Source of the DNA: Symbiodinium natans
Taxonomy: Eukaryota; Sar; Dinophyceae; Suessiales; Symbiodiniaceae
NCBI GenBank assembly: GCA_905221605.1
Contig: CAJNDS010000446.1
Coordinates: 379,743-443,742, forward strand
Direction: 5' to 3'
DNA: 64,000 bases
The notes beneath the pieces were generated by a model. That model was not told where the DNA came from. It did not search any database and saw only the letters and a list, made by a program, of their open reading frames with translations. The position numbers and the translations under genes were made by a program. This document shows, in pieces, positions 56,832-64,000 of this stretch; positions within the stretch are counted from its first letter, which is position 1, and every line of letters begins with the position of its first letter.

Positions 56832-59183
56832 ATGCGGCCGTTGACCATCCACAGTGTTGCCGGGTCGACTCTTGAGCTCCGTGTGGACGATACGGAAACG
56901 GGGCTGAATGTGCGGAGACGCGTCGCAGGAAGTGTTGGCCTGTCCGCAGGGTCAATCGTGCTGACTTCGGGGGAGCGTCTCCTCGAACTGCACCAGCCGC
57001 TGTTGCGACAAATTCAAAACCAAGAGCTGACATATGTGGTGCGGAAATGTGGCGCAGGCTGCGCGGCACGTAGTTTGGAGCGAGCATTAGAGAAGACAGG
57101 ATTGGATCAAGACGCGGATGCCATGGATGTCGTTGTGGCCTTGACCTTCGGCGGTGACTTCGACCAGAGCTTGGAAGGGGTGCAGCTTCCCAGCGGCCTA
57201 CAGGCCTTGACCTTCGGGTTTTGTTACAACCAGAGCTTGGAAGGAGTGCAGCTTCCAGGCGGCTTACAGACCTTGAGCTTCGAAAGATTGTTCAACCGGA
57301 GCTTGGAAGGGGTGCAGCTTCCCAGCGCCCTACAGACCTTGACCTTCGGCTATCGTTACAACCAGAGCTTGGAAGGGGTGCAGCTTCCCAGCAGCCTACA
57401 GACCTTGACCTTCGGAGATGAGTTCGACCAGAGCTTGGAAGGGGTGCAGCTTTCCAGCGGCCTACAGGCCTTGACCTTCGGCTATCGTTACAACCAGAGC
57501 TTGGAAGGGGTGCAGCTTCCCAGCGGCCTACAGACCTTGACCTTCGGCGACAGCTTCGGCCAGAGTTTGGAAGGGGTGCAGCTTCCCAGCAGCCTACAGA
57601 GATTGACTTTCGGAAATAAATTCAACCAGGGCTTGCAGGGGGTGCAGCTTCCCAGCGGCCTACCGACCTTGACTTTCGGTCATGATTTCAACCAAAGCTT
57701 GCAAGGGGTGCAGCTTCCCAGCGCCCTACACGCCTTGACCTTCGGCCATTTTTACAACCAGAGCTTGGAAGGGGTGCAGCTTCCCAGCGGCCTACAGACC
57801 TTGACGTTCGGCGATGGGTTCGACCAGAGTTTGGAAGGGGAGCAGCTTCCCAGCGGCCTACAGACCTTGACTTTCGGTCAGAATTTCAACCAGAGCTTGG
57901 AAGGGGTGCAGCTTCCCAGCAGCCTACAGAGATTGACTTTCGGAAATAAATTCAACCAGAGCTTGGAAGGGGTGCAGCTTCCCAGCGCCCTACAGGCCTT
58001 GACCTTCGGCTATCGTTACAACCAGAGCTTGGAAGGGGTGCAGCTTCCCAGCGGCCTACAGGCCTTGACCTTCGGCTATCGTTACAACCAGAGCTTGGAA
58101 GGGGTGCAGTTTCCCAGCGGCCTACAGACCCTGACTTTCGGCCATGAGTTCGACCAGAGCTTGGAAGGGGTGCAGCTTCCCAGCGGCCTACAGACCTTGA
58201 CCTTCGGCTATCGTTACAACCAGAGCTTGGAAGGCGTGCAGATTCCCAGCAGCCTACAGACCCTGACTTTCGGCAATGACTTCAACCAAAGCCTGGAAGG
58301 GGTGCAGCTTCCCAGCGGCCTACACACCTTGACCTTCGGCGATTGTTACAACCAGAGCTTGGAAGGGGTGCAGCTTCCCAGCGGCCTGCAGAACCTTGCA
58401 TGTGGTGTCAGCCAGTGCTTGGAAGGGGTGCAGCTTCCCAGCAGCCTACAGACCTTGATCTTCGCCCCGGATTTCAACCAGAGCTTGCAAGGGGTGCAGC
58501 TTCCCAGTGCCCTACAGGCGTTGACCTTCGGCCATCGTTACAACCAGAGCTTGGAAGGGGTGCAGCTTCCCAGCGGCCTACAGACCTTGACCTTTGCATT
58601 TGGTTTCAACCAGAGCTTGGAAGGGGTGCAGCTTCCCAGCGGCCTACAGGCCTTGACCTTCGGCTATCGTTACAACCAGAGCTTGGAAGGGGTGCAGTTT
58701 CCCAGCGGCCTACAGACCCTGACTTTCGGCCATGAGTTCGACCAGAGCTTGGAAGGGGTGCAGCTTCCCAGCGGCCTACAGACCTTGACCTTCGGCTATC
58801 GTTACAACCAGAGCTTGGAAGGCGTGCAGATTCCCAGCAGCCTACAGACCCTGACTTTCGGCAATGACTTCAACCAAAGCCTGGAAGGGGTGCAGCTTCC
58901 CAGCGGCCTACACACCTTGACCTTCGGCGATTGTTACAACCAGAGCTTGGAAGGGGTGCAGCTTCCCAGCGGCCTACAGACCTTGACCTTCGGCGACAGC
59001 TTCGGCCAGAGTTTGGAAGGGGTGCAGCTTCCCAGCCAGCCTACCGACTTGATCTTCGCCCCGGATTTCAACCAGAGCTTGCAAGGGGTGCAGCTTCCCA
59101 TTGCCCTACAGGCGTTGACTTCGGCCATCGTTACCCCCAGAGCTTGGAAGGGGTGCAGCTTCCCAGCGGCCTACAGACCTTGA
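56832..59183 (+). CDS. FNIP-type repeat protein 2 with ubiquitin-like N-terminus
   Basis: ATG 56832 is the first in-frame ATG; the open frame extends upstream to 56781 without one. Residues 1-75 (LTIHSVAGSTLELRVDD, VAGSVGLSAGSIVL, ELTYVVRK) match the N-terminal segment of the gene at 29.97 kb, including ELTYVVRK against VITYVVQK. Then a short linker (ERALEKTGLDQDADAM) and about 30 repeats of 22 residues, consensus YNQSLEGVQLPSGLQTLTFG. Positions 21-22 of the unit vary most (YR, DE, HD, NK, CY). One unit near 58400 has only 20 residues. No intron is evident. From about 59119 a one-base loss shifts the frame, and the open frame ends at 59183 within a repeat, so the natural C-terminus is lost or misassembled. 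Confidence 0.85.
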   Translation: MRPLTIHSVAGSTLELRVDDTETGLNVRRRVAGSVGLSAGSIVLTSGERLLELHQPLLRQIQNQELTYVVRKCGAGCAARSLERALEKTGLDQDADAMDVVVALTFGGDFDQSLEGVQLPSGLQALTFGFCYNQSLEGVQLPGGLQTLSFERLFNRSLEGVQLPSALQTLTFGYRYNQSLEGVQLPSSLQTLTFGDEFDQSLEGVQLSSGLQALTFGYRYNQSLEGVQLPSGLQTLTFGDSFGQSLEGVQLPSSLQRLTFGNKFNQGLQGVQLPSGLPTLTFGHDFNQSLQGVQLPSALHALTFGHFYNQSLEGVQLPSGLQTLTFGDGFDQSLEGEQLPSGLQTLTFGQNFNQSLEGVQLPSSLQRLTFGNKFNQSLEGVQLPSALQALTFGYRYNQSLEGVQLPSGLQALTFGYRYNQSLEGVQFPSGLQTLTFGHEFDQSLEGVQLPSGLQTLTFGYRYNQSLEGVQIPSSLQTLTFGNDFNQSLEGVQLPSGLHTLTFGDCYNQSLEGVQLPSGLQNLACGVSQCLEGVQLPSSLQTLIFAPDFNQSLQGVQLPSALQALTFGHRYNQSLEGVQLPSGLQTLTFAFGFNQSLEGVQLPSGLQALTFGYRYNQSLEGVQFPSGLQTLTFGHEFDQSLEGVQLPSGLQTLTFGYRYNQSLEGVQIPSSLQTLTFGNDFNQSLEGVQLPSGLHTLTFGDCYNQSLEGVQLPSGLQTLTFGDSFGQSLEGVQLPSQPTDLIFAPDFNQSLQGVQLPIALQALTSAIVTPRAWKGCSFPAAYRP
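58075..58980. repeat. Higher-order repeat in FNIP gene 2
   Basis: A block of nine FNIP units recurs 588 bp downstream: the distinctive GTGCAGTTTCCCAGCGG occurs near 58104 and 58692, followed by the same order of units (HEF, YRY, NDF, DCY). A third, partial block at 59040-59330 is the decayed one. Confidence 0.85.
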
Positions 59184-59650
59184 CCTTTGCATTGGTTTCA
59201 ACCAGAGCTTGGGAAGTGAGGTGAAGCTTCCCAGCGGCCTACAGGCCTTGACCCTTCGGCTATCGTTACAACCAGAGCTTGGAAGGGGTGCAGTTTCCCA
59301 TGGCGGCCTACAGACCCTGACTTTTTCGGCCATGACTTCAAAACCACGCCTGGAAGGGGTGGCTCTTCCCAGCATTCCTACAGACCTTGACCCTCAGCTA
59401 GGTTTTCAACCAGAGCAGCAGCTTCCCAGACCTGACCCCTACAGTTTCAACCCTGATGGTCGCAGCTTCGACCTTCGCCGTTTGTTCAACCGAGCTTGCA
59501 AGGGGTGCAGCTTTCCCAGCGCCCTACAGACCTTGACCTTCGGCTATCGTTACAACCAGAGCTTGGAAGGGGGTGCAGCTTCCCAGCGGCCTACAGCACC
59601 TTGACCTTCGGCGACAGCTTCGACCAGGTTTGGAAGGGGTGCAGCTTCAA
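59119..59650 (+). pseudogene. Decayed distal FNIP repeats of gene 2
   Basis: About eight more units are recognisable, but small insertions and deletions break every frame: ACTTCGG for ACCTTCGG, GCATTGG for GCATTTGG, CCCATGGCGG for CCCAGCGG, TTTTTCGG for TTTCGG. The errors are mostly in short homopolymers. This may be true decay or low-quality consensus at the end of a repeat array. Confidence 0.75.
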
Positions 59651-59865
59651 GCTCGTTATTGCGTTTCTCCTCGCGCATGTGTTTAAGGTAGACACTTCTT
59701 AAACAACTCAGTTTGAAATGGAATTTGTTTCTGGAGGGCTACCGCGTCATAGAGCAAAGCCCTTCATGGCTCACTTCTGCGGCCTACGAGAGTCCGAGGA
59801 GGGAATCAGGGAGCCGGTTCAAAACCTTCTAAGCCCTAGCCCTAACACCGGAACCTAGATCCTAC
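59651..59865. other. Sequence after FNIP gene 2
   Basis: Unique sequence; in one frame it reads KLVIAFLLAHVFKVDTS to TAA at about 59702, a possible original C-terminus by comparison with gene 1 (VSVVVHVSKDVQ). Nothing else seen. Confidence 0.4.
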
Positions 59866-59967
59866 GATGTAGGCAGTTGGGACATTTCATGTTTTTTCCC
59901 CTTGTTGGGCCAGAGGGAATATTCAGGAATGTTAGTTTTTCAGAGAGTTTTAAGGGCCAAGCTAAAA
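59866..59967. mobile_element. Element L, copy 5
   Basis: ATGTAGGCAGTTGGGACATT, TTTTTTCCCCTTGTTGGGCC, GGAATATTCAGGAATGTT, AGTTTTAAGGGCCAAGCT. Confidence 0.65.
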
Positions 59968-60067
59968 GCCAAGTCCCTGTTTCAATTCTAAACCCTACCC
60001 TCGCCGATCGGCGCGGTTTCGGGGTCTGGGGTTTTTACGGCGCTGCTTGCTTCTTGACAGCGTCCTG

Positions 60068-60292
60068 AAGGGATGGGGGTTTCATCGGGGGCAGGTACCT
60101 AGAAAACCTTAAAGGAAGCTTAGGGAGCCTCAGGGATTCCTAGTATCGTAGTGGGGATTAGGGTAACCTTGGTTTTACATACCCCGCCAATCTCCACTTC
60201 TCCCTAAGGCGCCCTGAGCTTCCCTGAGGTTCCCTAGGTACCCTATGTACCTAACCCCTGATGACCCCCCCTCCCTTAAGGAAGGACCCGAC
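60068..60292. mobile_element. Element F, copy 5
   Basis: GGGGGCAGGTACCTAGAAAA, GAAGCTTAGGGAGCCTCAGG, ACCTTGGTTTTACATACCCC, right end CCCTCCCTTAAGGA. Longer than the other copies owing to a partial internal repeat of the CCCTAAGG words. Confidence 0.65.
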
Positions 60293-60443
60293 AAATTCTG
60301 TTTAGTCTTGAAAGCCGGCTCCAGAAGCCTTGTGTAAGCCTCGAAAATGCTGTTAGATATACCGTTTGGATTTGAACGTTTGGGGACAAAATAGGTCGAT
60401 GGTCCCAATTTCCTACATCTACACCCTTTGCTTCCTAGGTATT

Positions 60444-60555
60444 TGCATGGTCCCTTACTATGGGCGCGAATTGTGGAAGCCCGTATCTACCCCTTGTTGT
60501 ACCCTTTACTGCAGAACCCTTTAAGAGGCACGAGCCATATGCGGGACCATGTACC
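60444..60555. mobile_element. Element I, copy 3 (diverged)
   Basis: GCATGGTCCCTTACTATGGG left; CATATGCGGGACCATGTAC right. Confidence 0.6.
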
Positions 60556-60730
60556 CTAACTCCTAAAAACCCTAAACCCTAAACCCCCTAAACTCCCTAA
60601 CCCGAACCCTAAACCCGAACTCCCTTACCCAAACTCCAAACTCCCTAAACCCTACCCCTAACCCCGAAACTACCAAACCCTAAACCCTCACTCCCGAAGC
60701 CTAACCCTATACTCTGCGTCCGGGCCTCCG
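60556..60730. repeat. Degenerate telomeric tract
   Basis: CCCTAAA words with CCCGAAC and CTCCCTAAA variants; no coding signal. Confidence 0.7.
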
Positions 60731-60734
60731 AGCC

Positions 60735-61640
60735 CTGGCACCTTCAGGCATCCTCACGACCACCATCACCACCACGGAGAGGACCAGCAAGAGAAGCAGC
60801 TTAGGGTTAGGTTTAGGGTTTAGGGTTTAGATTTAGGGTTTAGATGGTAGCATGGTTTTATCGCCGCGAAATCGCTCAGCCAGGTTCATCCAGGAGCCCC
60901 CCCCCCCCCCCCCCCCCCCAACCCTTCCGATCACGAAGTGGACCGTGTGCCATTCTGAGTTTAAGCCCTCAGACCTACCCCCGATATTATGTACATAGAC
61001 AGCTACTAAAACGAGAACCCAACCGTACTTTTGGGGCTCAGGGTCCTTTTCTTTGTGGTGCTTTACTGTAACTTTAGATCCTTAGCTATTTTTGGGTGAT
61101 CCTTAGCTATTTTTGGGTTTATTGGGTTTCTTAATAAGGCAGCCAAAAATTTAATTTATAACTACCCTCCTAAGTGCAGCCAAGTTTTAGCGTTCTTATC
61201 CGAGAAGAATTAGGATCCAGGGTAGGCCCTTACTCCTTGTCTTAGGGTTTAGGCTCCTTATAAGCCCCTTTAATCCAAAAAACGGCACCCTTTTCTTCGT
61301 TCCTGGGTTCCTCTTGGGTCCCCAGCCCTAAACCCTAAAGCCTAAAGCCTAAAGCCTAAAGCCTAAAGCCTAAAGCCTAAACCCAAATTTTCGCATGGCC
61401 CCCCGCCTCTGTGAAGGACTTGGAGATCATAATAGGCAACACCATCACCTCCACCCAGACGGCCACCACCATGACCCTTGGCTTTCTTTGCTTTAGGGTT
61501 TAGGGTGCAGGGTTTAGGGTTTAGGGTTTAGGGTTCAGGGTAGAAACTACAATAAAGAGCCTAAGGGTTAAACGTTTAGGAGGGGTTCAGAAGCCAAGGA
61601 CCAGCACCATCATCACCACCACGACCATGCCGTGGGCTCG
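60735..61640 (+). CDS. Thr-rich coding islands, distal
   Basis: 60738-60800 reads SGILTTTITTTERTSKRSS; 61400-61482 reads VKDLEIIIGNTITSTQTATT; 61585-61635 reads PRTSTIITTTTMPWA. They share T-run character with 51425-51505, so the intronless FNIP gene 2 may lie inside a long intron of this gene. This is inference from order, strand and composition. Confidence 0.4.
60897..60919. repeat. Poly-C tract
   Basis: About 22 C. Confidence 0.9.
61051..61187. mobile_element. Element G, copy 3, with 21-bp internal duplication
   Basis: TTTGTGGTGCTTTACTGTAA; GATCCTTAGCTATTTTTGGG occurs twice in tandem; ends CCTCCTAAGTGCAGCCAAGT. Confidence 0.82.
61205..61320. mobile_element. Element C-like, diverged
   Basis: AGGATCCAGGGTAGGCCCTT, TAGGCTCCTTATAAGCCCCT, CGGCACCCTTTTCTTCGTTC, GGTTCCTCTTGGG follow the order of family C with weak ends. 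Confidence 0.45.
61325..61382. repeat. AAAGCCT heptamer array
   Basis: Seven perfect TAAAGCC units after one CCCTAAA. A telomere-repeat variant amplified on its own. Confidence 0.9.
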
Positions 61641-61870
61641 GGCGAGGTTTGGAGTTTAGGGGTATTTAGGGTTTTAGCTTTAGTGGTGTTTCGTTGTTTT
61701 TCTTGGGGTTTAGGGTCTAAAGTTTAGGAACGTTTAGGACTTGAGTTTTTGTTGGGGTTTCTTTCGCTTCGAGGGATTTGATGGTTTTGGGTGCAGGTTC
61801 TTTTCTCCTTTGAAACCCCATAAGCCCTAAACCCTAAAGGTTCAGGAGAGAAGAGGTTTGGTTTGCTATA

Positions 61871-62150
61871 GGCTTCTTAAGGGAGGGGGCTCATCGAACC
61901 TTGCTTTGGGGTGCTTTACTGTGACTTTAGATCCTTAGCCTTTTTTGGGTTCACTGGGCTTCTTAACAAGGCAGCAAAAAAATCACCCTAAACCCTGAAC
62001 CCTGAACCCTAAACCCTAAACCCTAAACCCTAAACCCTAAACCCTCCTAAGTGTAGCCAAGTTAGGGAAGCTTACGGAGCCTTAGGGAGTAATAGGGAGT
62101 ATCTTGAACACCCCCCCCCCCCCCCCCCCCCCGCCCCCCTTCAAGGGTTT
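61871..62150. mobile_element. Element F, copy 6, split by element G
   Basis: Left arm TTCTTAAGGGAGGGGGCTCA to 61903; right arm GGGAAGCTTACGGAGCCTTA from 62064, ending in a poly-C run (62110-62135) and CCCCTTCAAGGG. Element G lies between. Confidence 0.75.
61904..62063. mobile_element. Element G, copy 4, nested in F and carrying a telomeric array
   Basis: CTTTGGGGTGCTTTACTGTG to CAGCAAAAAAATC, then about 60 bp of CCCTAAA (61984-62045), then CCTCCTAAGTGTAGCCAAGT. In intact copies ACCCT stands at the break point. Confidence 0.85.
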
Positions 62151-62399
62151 AGGGTTTAGGGTTTGGGGTTTAGGGGTTTAGGGTTTAGGGTTTAGGGTTT
62201 AGGGAGATTCTGTGGTGTCCAGAAAACCGTGAACCCTGAACTTAGCATGTTCCTCCCCTCACCCCCGTTGGTACTTCATAAGGGCCTCTTGTCACGATGG
62301 CGACTTGCTGTAGCAGCTGTTGCAAAAGGGGGAACATCTTGACCCTAAACCCTGAATAAATCACAAAAGCCCTAAGCACCAACCCCCATCAACCCTGAA

Positions 62400-62498
62400 A
62401 CCCTAAATGCTCTCTAGACTTCAGCAGAACCGGGGCACCCCCTAAATCTCGACTGGGAAGCGTGCGACACAAGCTGGAAAGAAAGCCTCGTTGTAGCC
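62400..62498 (+). CDS. Possible exon
   Basis: 62448-62498 reads DWEACDTSWKESLVVA on + and runs up to the left end of element B copy 9. Short; included because composition is protein-like and its end is cut by the element. Confidence 0.35.
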
Positions 62499-62702
62499 AG
62501 TTGGAGGTTCATGCTCATGAACCAACTCTAACTGTACTTCTAACCGTACTTATATCTATATTAGGGCACTTAAGGGGCGTATATGCGGGTTATAAGTGCA
62601 GTTATAGATGGTTCAGGGTTTAGGGTTTAGGGCTTAGGGTTTAGGGTTAGGGTTTAGGGTTTTGGGTTTTGGGTTTTGGTTCATAAGTACCATGAACCTC
62701 CA
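62499..62702. mobile_element. Element B, copy 9, with telomeric insertion and 6-bp duplication
   Basis: GTTGGAGGTTCATG left; AAGTACCATGAACCTCCA right. The right arm reads GATGGTTCA, then about 60 bp of TTTAGGG-type sequence, then GGTTCATAAGTACC. GGTTCA therefore occurs on both sides of the array. Confidence 0.88.
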
Positions 62703-62795
62703 GCAGAGCTTCTGCACACTCGCACGCCAACGATGGCCCAAGGGTATCGCCATAAACTCAACATCTTCCAAGCCGACCCTTCCGACACCATGTAA
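62703..62795 (+). CDS. Possible terminal exon
   Basis: 62708-62791 reads MAQGYRHKLNIFQADPSDTM and ends at TAA, just before a CCCTAAA array. Directly after element B copy 9. Confidence 0.4.
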   Translation, partial: AELLHTRTPTMAQGYRHKLNIFQADPSDTM

Positions 62796-63030
62796 GCCCT
62801 CAACCCTAAACCCTAAACCCTAAACCCTAAACCCTAAACCCTAAACCCTAAACCCTAAACCCTAAACCCTAAACGTAAGGGGTATAAGGAGGAGCCCCGG
62901 GAAGGGACCTCGGATCTCATTCCCCTATATCATCCCTAGATATGCCTTACATAGTCCCTATATGCCTAAGTAGCCCCTAAACCCTAAACCCTAAACCCTA
63001 AACCCTAAACCCTAAACCCTAAACCCTAAA
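62796..63030. repeat. Two CCCTAAA arrays
   Basis: 62800-62873 and 62978-63030. The 100 bp between (GGGGTATAAGGAGGAGCCCC to CCTAAGTAGCCCC) has no gene and may be another small element. Confidence 0.85.
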
Positions 63031-63099
63031 TAACCCCCAAGTGGCCCCTAAGCCTTGAATGTTTTCAAAAAGGTTCATGGTCGGATACATTCCCAGGAC

Positions 63100-63510
63100 C
63101 CCCAACAATTGTTTTGAGGCAGGCAAAATAGCAAACAATTGTTTGACAATAGTTTAGTAATTTCCAACAATGGCAAACAATTGTTTAACAATTGTTTAGC
63201 AATTTCCGAAAATGGCAAACAATTGTTTAACAATTGTTTAGTAATTTTCAAAAATGACAAACAATTGTTAACACTTGTTCTATTGCCAAACAATTGTTGA
63301 GCAATTGTTTATATTAACAAAACTATTGCCAAACAAGTGCTGAGCAATCGTTTATATTAACAAACTATTGCCAAGCAATTGTTTATATTAACGAACTATT
63401 GCCAAACAATTGTTGAACAAATGTTTATATTAACAAACTATTGCCAAACAATTGTCAAAACAATTATCGAACATATTGCAACACAGAAACTATTGCCAAA
63501 CTATTTCAAT
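63100..63510. repeat. AT-rich block of CAATTG palindromes
   Basis: Two unit types: ACAATTGTTTAACAATTG with TTTAGTAATTT (63110-63260), then GCCAAACAATTGTTGA with TTTATATTAACAAACTAT (63280-63470). CAATTG recurs more than a dozen times. Base composition is far from the rest of the window. Frames across it encode Asn/Cys/Leu low complexity and are not called. Confidence 0.9.
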
Positions 63511-63643
63511 GTATTGCCAAAAACTATTGTCACATTTTTCTATGCGTGTACCCAGAACCTCTTTTGAACACATACAACCTAAGCCTAAGGTCCCTTACAG
63601 GGGTCCCTCCTTCAGTCCCACCCCAGCACGTTCAACCCCAAAC

Positions 63644-63770
63644 TTGGGGGATGATTCCCACGTATACTGGCAGTCCTTAATAGGGATTGTTTTAGGACCT
63701 TTAGGGTTTAGGGTTTAGGGGTTAGGGCAGTACCCCCTATTCTATTCCCTACTAAGGGGGAGCATCCCAA
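63644..63770. mobile_element. Element A, copy 8, with telomeric insertion
   Basis: TTGGGGGATGATTCCCACGT left, ACTAAGGGGGAGCATCCCAA right; CTTTAGGGTTTAGGGTTTAG lies in the centre (63697-63727). Confidence 0.78.
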
Positions 63771-63876
63771 CCACGAACCCTGAACTTGACTCCTTTTCGA
63801 TCTTCGGGTTCTTGTTCTGGTCTTTGGCTCCCTGTTCTCAGTTGGTCAGCCCAGAGCGCGCTGCTGCAAACCCTGA

Positions 63877-63974
63877 TCCTATATCCCCCTTGGGAAATAT
63901 TTGTTTGATATAAGACCCAAGAGGATAATAAACATGTTATTCTTATTAAGGTTCTAAGGGGAGTGTAGAAACCC
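63877..63974. mobile_element. Repeat element H, copy 2
   Basis: CCTATATCCCCCTTGGGAAA, TAAGACCCAAGAGGATAATA, AAGGTTCTAAGGGGAGTGTA. Same order as 8770-8876. Confidence 0.78.
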
Positions 63975-64000
63975 TCAACCCCGAACCCCAAAACGCGCCA

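Noticed and set aside
1-64000. CRISPR array
   Set aside because: Telomeric and FNIP repeats are spaced or tandem, but they have no constant repeat with unique spacers of equal length, and the DNA is eukaryotic.
1-64000. Dinoflagellate spliced-leader relicts, tRNA, 5S or U RNA genes
   Set aside because: Looked for leader-like CCATTTTGGCTCAAG words and for tRNA box motifs by eye; none convincing.

Overview
The window looks like nuclear DNA of a dinoflagellate, most likely Suessiales/Symbiodiniaceae. This is inferred from gene architecture, not from a marker gene. The grounds are: the telomere-type heptamer TTTAGGG/CCCTAAA; genes cut into many short exons of about 60-120 nt with relaxed donors (GT, GC, probably GA) and AG|G acceptors; an N-terminal ubiquitin-like segment followed by ankyrin repeats; two ubiquitin-like proteins carrying long 22-residue FNIP-type repeats; and kelch-like exons. 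No bacterial operon structure, rRNA, tRNA or CRISPR array was seen.

Layout. 0-6.2 kb: a telomere-type array at the very start, then small coding islands of one unidentified + strand gene between telomeric arrays. 7.05-12.6 kb: a ubiquitin-like/ankyrin gene of about 15 exons that can be followed exon by exon. 13.4-29.2 kb: about 30 short coding islands of an unidentified gene or genes, mixed with miniature inverted-repeat elements. 29.97-32.22 kb: FNIP-repeat gene 1, with one 97-bp intron and one frameshift. 33.1-34.6 kb: microsatellites and a large inverted minisatellite pair around a kelch exon. 34.2-50.8 kb: scattered kelch-like exons. 51.4-53.8 and 60.7-61.6 kb: Thr-rich and other islands. 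56.83-59.18 kb: FNIP-repeat gene 2, a single open frame whose distal repeats have decayed. 63.1-63.5 kb: an AT-rich block of CAATTG palindromes. 63.6-64 kb: two more mobile elements.

The most interesting feature is how the introns are built. Interstitial telomeric arrays, in both orientations, sit between exons, and several are flanked by direct copies of exon sequence (8.3, 8.6, 12.3, 36.4, 37.8 kb). The same arrays also sit inside miniature transposons, once with a clean 6-bp target duplication (62.5-62.7 kb). Independently, two short repeat families behave as introners: one (here L) supplies the only intron of FNIP gene 1 and the start of intron 2 of the ankyrin gene; another (M) begins two consecutive ankyrin introns with the same GTAGCT. 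At least fifteen families of 70-200 bp inverted-repeat elements (A to T below) recur, often nested. Family letters are local labels made for this window, not database names.

Limits: exon borders were set by reading frame, homology between copies and splice-site logic, with no transcript. Kelch, FNIP and ankyrin calls are by eye. Several island groups may belong to one gene or to several.
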